Source: Catellatospora citrea (GTDB lineage Bacteria > Actinomycetota > Actinomycetes > Mycobacteriales > Micromonosporaceae). Taken from it: a stretch of DNA of 64,000 nucleotides. How positions within the stretch are numbered: position 1 is the first letter of the stretch; each line of letters starts with the position of its first letter. Both the position numbers and the translations under genes were made by a program. Below the pieces are notes generated by a model, which was given only the letters and a program-made list of their open reading frames with translations, had not been told where the DNA came from and searched no databases. The stretch spans positions 1,550,001-1,614,000 of the forward strand of contig NZ_RAPR01000001.1 in assembly GCF_003610235.1 (NCBI RefSeq), written 5' to 3'. Below, piece by piece: positions 9,963-19,053 of this stretch.

Positions 9963-11264
9963 GTGCCCCTGACTTCCCTGACCCAGCGCCTGAGCTGGTG
10001 GAAGCCCGATTGGTGGACGCCGCTGCGCACGGACGCGGCGCTGGCCGCCGGGCTGCTGGGGGTCCAGGTGCTGCTGGCGTACGCGCAGCCCGGCTGGCGG
10101 ATGAAGACCGACCTGGTCACGATGCTGTGGAGCGCGGTCACCCTGCTGCCGGTGGTGATCCGCCGCACCCACCTGTGGCTCGCCATCGGCGCGACCGCGG
10201 CGTTCACCGCGGTCGGCCTGCTGTGGCCGGACTCGCTGCTGGGCGGGCAGGGTGTCGCGCTGTGGGTGCTGGCCTATACCGCCGCGGCACACCAGCGCTG
10301 GTGGCGGGCCCTGCTCGGCACCGCGGCGCTGTGGCTGGTCAACGACCTGATCTGGGTCTGGGCTTACCAGCACGACTTCATGGTCGCCGCCGACGGCACC
10401 AAGCTGATCACGATGTCCGCGGGGATCGTGATCAACCTCGTGGTGATGGTGATCACCTTCCTGATCGGGCGCACCGTGCGGGCACGCCGCGAGGCCGCGA
10501 CGGCGCTGGCCGAACGGGCCCTGGCCGCCGAGAGCAGCCGGCAGGCGCACGCCGAGCAGGCCGTCGCCGAGGAGCGCCGGCGGATCGCCCGGGAGCTGCA
10601 CGACGTGGTCGCCCACCACGTCAGCGTGATCGGCGTGATGTCCACCGGCGCGCGGCGCATGCTGCACCGCGACCCGGCCGCCGCCGACGAGGCCCTGGCC
10701 ACCATCGAGCAGACCAGCCGCACCACCCTGCGCGAGCTGCGCCGGCTGCTGTTCGTGCTGCGCTCCGAGGGCGGCCGGGACGACGACGCCGGCCGCAGCC
10801 CGCAGCCGGGCCTGTCCGCGCTGCGCACGCTGGTCGAGCAGGTCTGCGAGGCGGGGCTGTCCACCTCGCTGCGCGTGGACGGCGAGCTGGGCGAGGTCGA
10901 CCCGGGCGTGGCGCTGACGGCGTACCGGATCGTGCAGGAGGCGCTGACCAACGCGCTCAAGCACGCCGGGCCGGCGCGCGCCGAGGTGCGGCTGACCGTC
11001 GACGGCCGGCTGCTGACGATCGAGGTGTTCGACACCGGCCGGGGACCGTACGCGCGTACCCTGTCCGCGGACGGGATCACGGTCGGCGCGGTCACCGGCC
11101 ACGGCCTGCTCGGCATGCGCGAGCGCGTCGCGGTGTACGGCGGCACCCTGCGCACCGGGCCCCGGCCCGGCGGCGGGTTCCGGGTGCATGCGCGGATCCC
11201 CATCGAACAGGCAGGGGCGGCCGGCGCGGCGGCCCCCGAGGCGGAAGCGGAGGTCGCAGGGTGA
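9963..11264 (+). CDS. NarL-type sensor histidine kinase
   Basis: 433-residue membrane kinase. About four or five hydrophobic segments fill residues 22-170, followed by a coiled linker and the HisKA_3 dimerisation domain RRRIARELHDVVAHHVSV, whose His213 is the likely phosphoacceptor. The HATPase domain shows N-box YRIVQEALTNALKHAG, the DTGRG motif and GHGLLGMRERV. No large extracellular sensor domain is visible, so the stimulus is probably sensed in the membrane. It lies just upstream of its response regulator and, further on, of two ABC transporter pairs, a common layout in drug or cell-envelope stress response, but no link is proven. Confidence 0.93.
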   Translation: MPLTSLTQRLSWWKPDWWTPLRTDAALAAGLLGVQVLLAYAQPGWRMKTDLVTMLWSAVTLLPVVIRRTHLWLAIGATAAFTAVGLLWPDSLLGGQGVALWVLAYTAAAHQRWWRALLGTAALWLVNDLIWVWAYQHDFMVAADGTKLITMSAGIVINLVVMVITFLIGRTVRARREAATALAERALAAESSRQAHAEQAVAEERRRIARELHDVVAHHVSVIGVMSTGARRMLHRDPAAADEALATIEQTSRTTLRELRRLLFVLRSEGGRDDDAGRSPQPGLSALRTLVEQVCEAGLSTSLRVDGELGEVDPGVALTAYRIVQEALTNALKHAGPARAEVRLTVDGRLLTIEVFDTGRGPYARTLSADGITVGAVTGHGLLGMRERVAVYGGTLRTGPRPGGGFRVHARIPIEQAGAAGAAAPEAEAEVAG

Positions 11265-11277
11265 CGGTGGTGGCGTG

Positions 11278-11949
11278 GTGAAGCCGATCCGGGTGCTGCT
11301 CGCCGACGACCAGCCCCTGCTGCGCAGCGGTTTCCGCATGGTGCTGGGCGCCGAGCCGGATCTGGACATCGTCGGCGAGGCCGCCGACGGCGCGGAGGCC
11401 GTGGACCTGGCCCGGCGGCTGCTGCCCGACGTGGTGCTGATGGACGTGCGCATGCCGCGCCGGGACGGGGTGGCCGCCACCCGGGACATCACCGCGGCGA
11501 AGCTGCCGGTGCACGTGCTCATCCTGACCACCTTCGACCTGGACGACTACGTGGTCGGCGCGCTGCGCGCCGGGGCCAGCGGCTTCCTGGCCAAGGACGT
11601 GCCTGCCGACGAACTGGTGGCCGCGATCCGCACCGTCGCCGCGGGCGAGGCGGTGGTCGCGCCGCGGATCCTGCGCCGGCTGCTGGACCGCTTCGCCGGG
11701 CTGCTGCCCGACCCGGACGCGACCGTGCCGCACTCGCTGAGCACGCTGACCGAGCGCGAGCGCGAGGTGCTGGTGAACGTGGCCCGCGGACTGTCCAATG
11801 CGGAGATCGCGCGGGCGCTGACGGTGAGCGAGACCACGGTCAAGACGCACGTCGGTCACATGCTCACCAAGCTGGGACTACGTGACCGGGTGCAGGCCGT
11901 GGTGCTGGCCTACGAGACCGGCCTGGTACGACCCGGCTCTACTACCTGA
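11278..11949 (+). CDS. NarL/FixJ-family response regulator
   Basis: 223-residue regulator with a receiver domain (acidic DD near 10-11, phospho-Asp56 in VVLMDVRMP, conserved T and K in LILTTFD and FLAKD) and a C-terminal LuxR helix-turn-helix (LTEREREVLVNVARGLSNAEIARALTVSETTVKTHVGHML). Two GTG codons lie in tandem at 11275 and 11278; neither has a good ribosome site, so the start is uncertain by one codon. Partner of the kinase that ends 13 bp earlier. The nearest targets by position are the following ABC transporter genes. Confidence 0.93.
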   Translation: MKPIRVLLADDQPLLRSGFRMVLGAEPDLDIVGEAADGAEAVDLARRLLPDVVLMDVRMPRRDGVAATRDITAAKLPVHVLILTTFDLDDYVVGALRAGASGFLAKDVPADELVAAIRTVAAGEAVVAPRILRRLLDRFAGLLPDPDATVPHSLSTLTEREREVLVNVARGLSNAEIARALTVSETTVKTHVGHMLTKLGLRDRVQAVVLAYETGLVRPGSTT

Positions 11950-12023
11950 GGAGGAGCCCGCCGGCCCGAAGACCGTCCCGAGGTCTGAGGGAGGGGTGGA
12001 CAGGCGCTGACAGCCTGTGGGGC

Positions 12024-12806
12024 ATGACTTCTCCGGTAATCGACACACCCGCCGCGGGCGCCGGCGCCGCGGCCCGCGCGGCAGATCTTTGGAAGGTGTA
12101 CGGCTCGGGCGAGGCGCAGGTGATCGCCCTGCGCGGGGTGAGCGTCGAGCTCGAACGCGGCCGGTTCACGGCCATCATGGGCCCCTCCGGCAGCGGCAAG
12201 TCCACCCTGATGCACTGCATGGCGGGCCTGGACTCGGCGACCCGCGGCCAGCTCGCGATCGGCGACACCGCGCTGAACGGGCTGGGCGACGCGGGCCTGA
12301 CCCGGCTGCGCCGGGAGAAGGTGGGCTTCATCTTCCAGCAGTTCAACCTGCTGCCGACGCTGACCGCCGAGGAGAACATCCTGCTCCCGCTGGCCATCGC
12401 CGGGCGCAAGGCCGACCCGCAGTGGTTCCAGACCGTCATCGACACGGTCGGCCTGGGCGACCGGCTCGGCCACCGCCCGAACCAGCTCTCCGGCGGCCAG
12501 CAGCAGCGTGTCGCCTGCGCCCGCGCGCTGGTGGCCCGGCCCGAGGTCATCTTCGCCGACGAGCCGACCGGCAACCTGGACAGCCGCTCCGGCGCGGAGA
12601 TCCTGGGCTTCCTGCGCCGCAGCGTCACCGAGCACGGCCAGACCATCGTCATGGTCACCCACGACGCGAACGCCGCCAGCTATGCCGACCGGGTCATCTT
12701 CCTGGCCGACGGGCAGATCGTCGACGAGCTGACCGAGCCGACCGCGGACGCGGTGCTGGACCGGATCAAGCGCCTGGACGTCGTGGCCACGGGAGCCTCG
12801 GAATGA
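12024..12806 (+). CDS. MacB/LolD-type ABC transporter ATPase (copy 1)
   Basis: 260-residue nucleotide-binding subunit with Walker A GPSGSGKS, Q-loop FQQFNLLPTL, signature LSGGQQQRVACARAL, Walker B VIFADEPTGNLDS and the H-loop MVTHD. FNLLPTLTAEEN and DEPTGNLD are typical of ATPases that pair with FtsX-like permeases. It overlaps its permease by ATGA, so the two are translationally coupled. The start at 12024 agrees with homologues; CAGCCT 7 nt upstream may be a weak -10 box of a leaderless message. About four fifths of residues are shared with the second ATPase at 15555. Confidence 0.93.
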   Translation: MTSPVIDTPAAGAGAAARAADLWKVYGSGEAQVIALRGVSVELERGRFTAIMGPSGSGKSTLMHCMAGLDSATRGQLAIGDTALNGLGDAGLTRLRREKVGFIFQQFNLLPTLTAEENILLPLAIAGRKADPQWFQTVIDTVGLGDRLGHRPNQLSGGQQQRVACARALVARPEVIFADEPTGNLDSRSGAEILGFLRRSVTEHGQTIVMVTHDANAASYADRVIFLADGQIVDELTEPTADAVLDRIKRLDVVATGASE

Positions 12807-15355
12807 TCAAGGCCAGCCTTCGCGGCCTGCTGCAGCGCAAACTGCGCCTGTCGCTGGCCGTCTTCGCCATCGTGCTGTCGGTGGCGTTCCTGGCCGGCAG
12901 CCTGGTGCTGTCGGACACCCTGAACGCGCGGTTCACCGCCCTGTTCAGCACCATCAACCAGAACGTGTCGGTGGTGGTGCAGCCCAAGGACCCGCAGGCG
13001 GTCGAGCCGGCCCGGCTGACCGACGCGCAGCTGCGCACCCTGTCCGAGGTCGACGGCGTCAGGGTCGTCTCGCCCGACGTGAGCGCGCAGGGCGTCATCC
13101 CGTTCCGGGCCACCGACGGCGAGCCGGTCAGCGCCGACGCGGCACTCGGCTTCGGCGTGGACGGCAAGGACGACCCGCTCGGCCTGGTCGAGCTGCGCGA
13201 GGGCCGCTGGCCCACCGCCGAGGGCGAGGTCGCGATCACCGCGCACACCGCCGAGCTGGCCAAGGTCAAGCGCGGCGACCAGCTGAAGGTGTACCTGCCG
13301 GTGCTCAACGAGCCGCGCACGTTCACCGTGGTCGGCGTGGCCGGCTACTCCGGTGGCCGGGACAGCCTCGCCGGCGAGGTCGTGGTCATGTTCCAGCAGG
13401 CGTTCGCGCAGCAGACGTTCTACGGCGCGACCGGCGTGTACGGCGGCGCGTCGTTCGCGGCCGAGGACGGCGTCAGCGACGACGCGCTCAAGCAGCGGAT
13501 CGCCGAGAAGCTGCCGGACGGGTTCAAGGCGCTGACCGGGCAGGAGAGCAGCGAGGAGCAGTCGGCGCAGGTCGGCGTGCTGTTCGACGTGTTCAAGTAC
13601 ATCCTGATCGGGTTCGCGGTGGTCGCGGGCGTGGTCGGCATCTTCCTGATCTTCAACACCTTCAACATCATCGTCGCGCAGCGCACCCGCGAGCTGGCGC
13701 TGCTGCGCGCGCTGGGCGCCGGGTGGGGCCAGGTCGCCGGCTCGGTGCTGCTGGAGGCGCTGGTGGTCAGCCTGGTCGGCGCGACCGTGGGGCTGGCGGC
13801 CGGCATCGGGCTCGCCGCGGCGGGCGAGGCGGCGATCACCAGCGAGGTCGAGCTGCCCAGCGCCGGGCTGGTCGTCGCACCGCTCACGGTGATCCTGGCG
13901 TACCTGCTGGGCGTCGTGGTGACGCTGGTGGCCGCGTTCGTGCCCGCGGTGCGGGCCTCGTCGGTGCCGCCGGTCGCCGCGATGCGCGACGTGGTGCGCC
14001 CCGACAAGTCGCTCAAGGCCCTGTCCATCGTCGGCGCGGCCTTCGCGCTGCCGGGCATCGGCCTGGTGCTGCTGGGCGCGTTCGCCGACCTGGGCGGCAC
14101 CGCGTTCCTGATCCTGCTGGCCGGCGCGGTGCTGGTGTTCATCGGGGCGCTGCTGCTGTCGCCGCTGCTGGCCAGACCGCTCGTGCGGGGGCTGGGCGCG
14201 CTGGTCGGCCGGGGCTCCGCGGGCAACCTCGGGGTGCGCAACGCGGCCCGCAACCCGCGCCGCACCGCCGTCACCGCCGCCGCGATCATCATCGGCGTCA
14301 CCGTGATCGGCATGACCGCGACCGTGGTCCAGTCCTTCAAGACGAGCCTTGCGGACATCATGGGCGACAACATCGGCGTGGAGGTGATGATCCAGGCGAA
14401 CGTCACCGCCGCGCCCGACGGCCGGCAGGGCTTCAACCCGAAGGCGCTGGCGCAGGTGCGCGCCATCCCGGGCGTGAAGGAGGCGGCGGCCTGGCACTTC
14501 AACGCCCTCGGGGTGAGCGTCGCGGGGCAGCCGCAGGCGTTCGGCATCTTCGCCACCGACGTCGGCCAGGCCTCGCGCATGTTCCCGTTCGACGCGACCG
14601 ACGGCCAGATCCGCACCCTGGCCGCGCAGGAGCTGGTGCTCGACGACAACATCGCCGAGACGCTCAAGCTAAAGGCGGGCGACCGGACCCCGGTGGTGAT
14701 CGGCGGGGTGACCCGCGACTACACCGTGGTCGGCGTGTACAGGGCGACGCCGATCATCCAGGGCATCCTGGTCGGCGAGCCGGCGGTCGCGGACTTCCCC
14801 GGGCCGCTGGCGTTCCAGGGCTTCGTCTCGCTGAACGACGGCGTCGACGCGGCCCCGGTGGTCGCGCAGATCGAGACGATCATGAAGGACTACCCGGGCG
14901 TGCAGGTCGGCGACCGTCAGTCCTACGTCGACCAGGCCACCGCCAGCTACGACTTCCTGCTGATCGCGGTGCAGATCCTGCTGCTGGTGGCCCTGGTCAT
15001 CGCGCTGCTGGGCATCCTGAACACGCTGGTGCTCAGCATCGTCGAGCGCACCCGCGAGCTGGGCCTGGTCCGCGCGGTCGGGCTGAGCCGCGGCGGCCTG
15101 GTCTGGATGGTCACCGTCGAGTCGGTGCTGATCACCGTGTTCGGCGTCTTCCTCGGGTTGGCTCTCGGGGTCGGTCTAGGGGCCGCGTTCACCAAGGCGC
15201 TGATGACGCTGGAGTTCGCGACGGTGATCGCGATCCCGTGGCTGGAACTGGCGCAGTACCTCCTGGCCGCGGTCGTGGCCGGGGTGCTGGCGGCGGTCAT
15301 CCCGGCGCGGATGGCGGCCCGCCTCAACGTGCTGGACGCCATCTCCTACGAGTGA
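12803..15355 (+). CDS. FtsX-like ABC transporter permease (copy 1)
   Basis: 850-residue permease with two FtsX modules. Each has one N-terminal membrane helix, a large extracytoplasmic MacB-PCD domain, and three helices ending in an FtsX block (NIIVAQRTRELALLRALGA and VLSIVERTRELGLVRAVGLS). Middle helices lie near 400-560 of the protein. Partners with the ATPase just upstream. Such systems export peptides, lipids or drugs, or act as mechanical transmitters; no substrate can be named. The message probably ends at the 13-bp hairpin 8 bp after the stop codon. Confidence 0.92.
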   Translation: MIKASLRGLLQRKLRLSLAVFAIVLSVAFLAGSLVLSDTLNARFTALFSTINQNVSVVVQPKDPQAVEPARLTDAQLRTLSEVDGVRVVSPDVSAQGVIPFRATDGEPVSADAALGFGVDGKDDPLGLVELREGRWPTAEGEVAITAHTAELAKVKRGDQLKVYLPVLNEPRTFTVVGVAGYSGGRDSLAGEVVVMFQQAFAQQTFYGATGVYGGASFAAEDGVSDDALKQRIAEKLPDGFKALTGQESSEEQSAQVGVLFDVFKYILIGFAVVAGVVGIFLIFNTFNIIVAQRTRELALLRALGAGWGQVAGSVLLEALVVSLVGATVGLAAGIGLAAAGEAAITSEVELPSAGLVVAPLTVILAYLLGVVVTLVAAFVPAVRASSVPPVAAMRDVVRPDKSLKALSIVGAAFALPGIGLVLLGAFADLGGTAFLILLAGAVLVFIGALLLSPLLARPLVRGLGALVGRGSAGNLGVRNAARNPRRTAVTAAAIIIGVTVIGMTATVVQSFKTSLADIMGDNIGVEVMIQANVTAAPDGRQGFNPKALAQVRAIPGVKEAAAWHFNALGVSVAGQPQAFGIFATDVGQASRMFPFDATDGQIRTLAAQELVLDDNIAETLKLKAGDRTPVVIGGVTRDYTVVGVYRATPIIQGILVGEPAVADFPGPLAFQGFVSLNDGVDAAPVVAQIETIMKDYPGVQVGDRQSYVDQATASYDFLLIAVQILLLVALVIALLGILNTLVLSIVERTRELGLVRAVGLSRGGLVWMVTVESVLITVFGVFLGLALGVGLGAAFTKALMTLEFATVIAIPWLELAQYLLAAVVAGVLAAVIPARMAARLNVLDAISYE

Positions 15356-15362
15356 GCCGCCC

Positions 15363-15392
15363 GCCCGGGTCAGGGTCGCCCCTGACCCGGGC
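15363..15392 (+). terminator. Perfect 13-bp hairpin after ABC pair 1
   Basis: GCCCGGGTCAGGG (15363-15375) pairs exactly with 15380-15392 around a TCGC tetraloop. It separates the two transporter operons; no U-tract follows, as is usual in high-GC actinobacteria. Confidence 0.7.
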
Positions 15393-15554
15393 GTGGGGGC
15401 CTTCCCCGCGTACGGAAGCCCGGGGCGGCTCACCCCGCGGGCCGAGGTCCGCGGCCGTTTCCCCGCCGACGATGAGTACACCGGCCGGTCGCGTGCCCCG
15501 CCTTGGCAACGCGGCCGGCCGGTCCATGTCGCCGACCGGCCGAGGGAAGAACTC

Positions 15555-16343
15555 ATGACAACAGCAGCCCCGCCCCTGACCCGCCAGCGCACGGAGACCT
15601 CCGCCGCCCGCGCCGCCCAGGTCTGGAAGGTGTACGGCGCAGGCGAGGCCCAGGTGGTCGCCCTGCGCGGGGTCGACGTCGAGCTCGAGCGCGGCCGCTT
15701 CACCGCCATCATGGGCCCGTCGGGCTCCGGCAAGTCCACCCTCATGCACTGCCTCGCGGGCCTGGACTCGGTCAGCCGCGGCCAGGTCTTCGTCGGCGAC
15801 ACCGAGGTCACCGGTCTCAACGACGCCGGGCTGACCCGCCTGCGCCGCGAGAAGATCGGCTTCATCTTCCAGCAGTTCAACCTGCTGCCGACGCTGACCG
15901 CGCAGGAGAACATCCTGCTGCCGCTGGCCATCGCCGGGCGCAAGCCCGACCAGGACTGGTTCAAGACGGTCATCGACACCGTCGGCCTGGGCGACCGGCT
16001 CGGCCACCGCCCCAACCAGCTCTCCGGCGGCCAGCAGCAGCGCGTCGCCTGCGCCCGCGCACTGGTCTCCCGCCCGGAGGTCGTCTTCGCCGACGAGCCC
16101 ACCGGCAACCTGGACAGCCGCTCGGGCGCCGAGGTGCTGGGCTTCCTGCGCCGCAGCGTCACCGAGTACGGCCAGACCATCGTCATGGTCACCCACGACG
16201 CCGTGGCCGCCTCGTACGCCGACCGGGTCATCTTCCTCGCCGACGGGCAGATCGTCGCCGAGCTGACCGGGCCGACCCCGGAGCGCGTGCTGGACACGCT
16301 GAAGAGCCTGGACCGCCCCGCGCCGCTGGAGACCGAGCTCTGA
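15555..16343 (+). CDS. MacB/LolD-type ABC transporter ATPase (copy 2)
   Basis: 262-residue ATPase nearly parallel to copy 1: GPSGSGKS, FQQFNLLPTL, LSGGQQQRVACARAL, VVFADEPTGNLDS and MVTHD all appear at the same spacing. The ATG at 15555 has GAGGGAAGAA just upstream; the reading frame extends further 5' but without family similarity. Its TGA overlaps the next ATG by one base (TGATG). The N-terminal 20 residues differ from copy 1 while the core is strongly conserved, which points to duplication followed by divergence at the ends. Confidence 0.93.
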   Translation: MTTAAPPLTRQRTETSAARAAQVWKVYGAGEAQVVALRGVDVELERGRFTAIMGPSGSGKSTLMHCLAGLDSVSRGQVFVGDTEVTGLNDAGLTRLRREKIGFIFQQFNLLPTLTAQENILLPLAIAGRKPDQDWFKTVIDTVGLGDRLGHRPNQLSGGQQQRVACARALVSRPEVVFADEPTGNLDSRSGAEVLGFLRRSVTEYGQTIVMVTHDAVAASYADRVIFLADGQIVAELTGPTPERVLDTLKSLDRPAPLETEL

Positions 16344-18886
16344 TGCTGCGCGCCACCCTGAAGAGCCTGCTCGCCCGCAAGCTGCGCCTGGTCCTGTCCG
16401 GCCTGGCCGTGCTGCTGGGCGTGATGTTCGTGTCCGGCTCGTTCGTGCTGACCGACGCGCTGGGCCGCTCGTTCGACAACATGTTCTCCTCGGCGATGGC
16501 CGAGACCGACGTGCTGGTCAGCGCCCGCCCGGCGATCGACGTGTCCGAGCTGGAGGGCGAGCCGGTGCCCGGCATGCTGGCCGCCGCCGACCGCGACGCG
16601 GTGGCCGCCGTGCCCGGCGTCGCGCAGGTCGTCGGCGAGGTGCAGGCCGACGGCGCCCGCCTGATCGGCGCGGACGGCAAGGTCGTCGCCTCGTTCGGCC
16701 CGCCGCGCTTCGGCGCGAACTGGACCGGCGAGACCGGCGGCCTGGAGCTGCGCGAGGGCCGCGGCCCGACCGCCGCCGACGAGATCGCCATCAACGTGAC
16801 GCTGGCCGAGCTCAGCAAGCTCAAGGTCGGCGACCGGGTCGGTGTGCTGACCACCCAGCCCAAGAAGCTGTTCACCCTGGTCGGCGTCTTCGGCTACGAG
16901 GGCGGCCTGCCCGGCCGCGGGCCGGTGCACGAGATCCGGTTCACCGAGCCGGTCGCCCAGGAGCTGATGCTGGGCGCGCCGGGCGCGTACACCAGCCTGA
17001 GCGTGACCGCCGCACCCGGCGCCGACCCCGCCGCCCTGCGCGACGCGATCAAGTCGCGGCTCGGCGACAAGTACGTGGTGCAGACCGGCCAGGAGGCCGC
17101 CGCGGCCATCGCCGGCGAGTTCAAGACGATCCTGTCGCTGTTCAACAACATCCTGCTCGGCTTCGCCGGGGTGGCGCTGTTCGTCGGCACCTTCCTCATC
17201 CTCAACACGTTCTCGATCATCGTGGCGCAGCGGACCAGGGAACTCGCGCTCAGCCGGGCGCTGGGCGCGAGCCGCCGCCAGGTCATCGGCTCGGTCATGG
17301 TCGAAGCGCTGGCCATCGGCCTGCTCGCCTCGGTGCTGGGCCTGGCCGCGGGCGTCGGCGTCGGCGCGCTGCTGGCGAAGTTCGCCGCCGACTTCAGCAG
17401 CATCGTGCTGGCCTCGATCAGCCTGCCGCTCGCCGCGGTGATCAGCGCGTTCGCCGTCGGCATCGGCGTCACGGTGATCGCCGCCCTGCTGCCGGCGGTG
17501 CGCGCCTCCCGGGTGCCCCCGGTCGCCGCGCTGCAGGAGGTCTCCACCCCGGACCGCCCGCTGACCAGGCTGACGGTCAGCGGCTCCGTGATCGGCGCGC
17601 TGGGCGCGGGCGCGATCGCGTTCGGGCTCGCCACCAGCGGCGACGCGGTGATGTGGCTGCTGCTGGGCGGGGTGCTCGCCACCTTCATCGGGGTGTCGCT
17701 GCTCAGCCCGGTGCTGGCCCGCCCGGTGGTGTCGGTGCTGGGCAGGCTGTTCTCGTGGTCGGTGCCGGGACGGCTGGGCCGGCTCAACTCCGGCCGCAAC
17801 CCGCGCCGCACCGCGATCACCGCGGCCGCGCTGATGGTCGGCGTGGCCCTGATCACCGGCGTGAACACCACGATCTCCTCGGCCGACCGCAGCCTGCGCG
17901 GCGACGCCGAGACCGGTTTCCAGGCCGACCTGATCATCTCGGGCCAGGAGCCGCCGGGCGTGCTGCCGACGTTCGACGAGGCGCTGCTGCCGCGGATGCG
18001 GGCGGTACCCGGCATCGGCACGGTCACCGCCGAGTACAACGACCAGGCACTGATCAACGAGGAGCCGAGCTGGGCGGCCGCGGTGACCGACCTGCCCGCC
18101 GTCGTGCGGGACCTGTCCCTGGTGGCGGTCGCCGGTTCGCTGGCCCAGCCGGGTCCGGGCGAGGTGGTCGTCGACGACCAGAGCGCGACCCAGGCCGGGC
18201 TGTCGGTCGGCAGCACGGTCACCGTGAAGCTGCCCAAGGGCGCGCCGACGTCGTACCGGATCAGCGGCGTCTACCAGCGGGTGCCGTTCTACGGCGGCTT
18301 CATCTTCGGCACCGACGTGGTGCCGGGGATGCGCTTCCCGCAGCCGTCGTTCGCGTACGTCAGGCTCGCCGACGGCGCGGACGCCGCAGCCGCCCGCACC
18401 GGCCTGGAGGCGCTGCTGATCGACAGCCCGGAGATGCTGGTCGAGGACAAGCAGCAGTACCTGGACCGGGAACTGGGCGAGGGCGCGCAGCTACTCCTCA
18501 TGATCCAGATCCTGCTGGGCCTGGCCATCGTCATCGCGGTGCTGGGCGTCATCAACACCCTGGCGCTGTCGGTGCTGGAGCGCACCCGCGAGCTGGGCCT
18601 GCTGCGGGCCATCGGCCTGAGCCGAGCCGCGACGATGCGCATGATCACCGTCGAGGCCGTGGTGATCACGGTGTTCGGCGTGCTGCTCGGCGTGGCGGTC
18701 GGTGTCGGACTCGGCGCGGCCGTGGTCCAGGGCCTGGCCGACGAGGGCCTGAAGACCCTCGCCGTGCCGTGGAACGCCATCGGCCTCTACCTCGCCGCGG
18801 GCGTGGCCCTGGGCGTCCTGGCCGCCGTCCTGCCCGCGATCCGCGCCGCCCGCATCAACGTCCTCACCGCCATCGCCCACGAGTGA
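16343..18886 (+). CDS. FtsX-like ABC transporter permease (copy 2)
   Basis: 847-residue permease of the same two-module plan as copy 1 (IIVAQRTRELALSRALGAS near 300, NPRRTAITAAALMVGVAL near 490, and LSVLERTRELGLLRAIGLS near the end). The external domains differ clearly from copy 1, suggesting a different ligand, while the membrane blocks are alike. It is coupled to the ATPase by TGATG. Downstream, a 19-bp perfect hairpin closes the unit. Substrate unknown. Confidence 0.92.
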   Translation: MLRATLKSLLARKLRLVLSGLAVLLGVMFVSGSFVLTDALGRSFDNMFSSAMAETDVLVSARPAIDVSELEGEPVPGMLAAADRDAVAAVPGVAQVVGEVQADGARLIGADGKVVASFGPPRFGANWTGETGGLELREGRGPTAADEIAINVTLAELSKLKVGDRVGVLTTQPKKLFTLVGVFGYEGGLPGRGPVHEIRFTEPVAQELMLGAPGAYTSLSVTAAPGADPAALRDAIKSRLGDKYVVQTGQEAAAAIAGEFKTILSLFNNILLGFAGVALFVGTFLILNTFSIIVAQRTRELALSRALGASRRQVIGSVMVEALAIGLLASVLGLAAGVGVGALLAKFAADFSSIVLASISLPLAAVISAFAVGIGVTVIAALLPAVRASRVPPVAALQEVSTPDRPLTRLTVSGSVIGALGAGAIAFGLATSGDAVMWLLLGGVLATFIGVSLLSPVLARPVVSVLGRLFSWSVPGRLGRLNSGRNPRRTAITAAALMVGVALITGVNTTISSADRSLRGDAETGFQADLIISGQEPPGVLPTFDEALLPRMRAVPGIGTVTAEYNDQALINEEPSWAAAVTDLPAVVRDLSLVAVAGSLAQPGPGEVVVDDQSATQAGLSVGSTVTVKLPKGAPTSYRISGVYQRVPFYGGFIFGTDVVPGMRFPQPSFAYVRLADGADAAAARTGLEALLIDSPEMLVEDKQQYLDRELGEGAQLLLMIQILLGLAIVIAVLGVINTLALSVLERTRELGLLRAIGLSRAATMRMITVEAVVITVFGVLLGVAVGVGLGAAVVQGLADEGLKTLAVPWNAIGLYLAAGVALGVLAAVLPAIRAARINVLTAIAHE

Positions 18887-18898
18887 CCCGGTCAAAGG

Positions 18899-18939
18899 AA
18901 GGGCACCTTCTTAACGCTCCGCGTTAAGAAGGTGCCCTT
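18899..18939. repeat. 19-bp perfect hairpin, REP-like element and probable terminator
   Basis: AAGGGCACCTTCTTAACGC (18899-18917) pairs exactly with 18921-18939 around a 3-nt loop. It lies 12 bp after the permease stop, so it should end the ABC operon. Its mixed A/T-containing sequence differs from the GC-only hairpins nearby and looks like a dispersed palindrome; no second copy was seen in this window. Confidence 0.7.
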
Positions 18940-19028
18940 ATTCACGCGTCACCCGCGCTGACCAGGACGTTCTCTTTGCTTCGGGGCGATGCCGGGGCGG
19001 GCACCGTCCGTCAAGGATTGCCAAGGAG

Positions 19029-19046
19029 TCTTTGCAAAGATATGTT
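19029..19046 (+). promoter_or_regulatory. Autoregulatory operator and -10 box of the ArsR-type gene
   Basis: TCTTTGCAAAGA (19029-19040) is a perfect 12-bp palindrome that touches the -10 box TATGTT (19041-19046). The -10 ends 7 nt before the ATG at 19054. A repressor bound there would block RNA polymerase; the downstream HTH protein is the obvious candidate. Confidence 0.6.
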
Positions 19047-19053
19047 GGCGGTC

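Noticed and set aside
12680..14497. Long open frame antisense to the first ABC permease
   Set aside because: Same effect: a His/Arg/Gln-rich product without family features opposite a well-supported gene.
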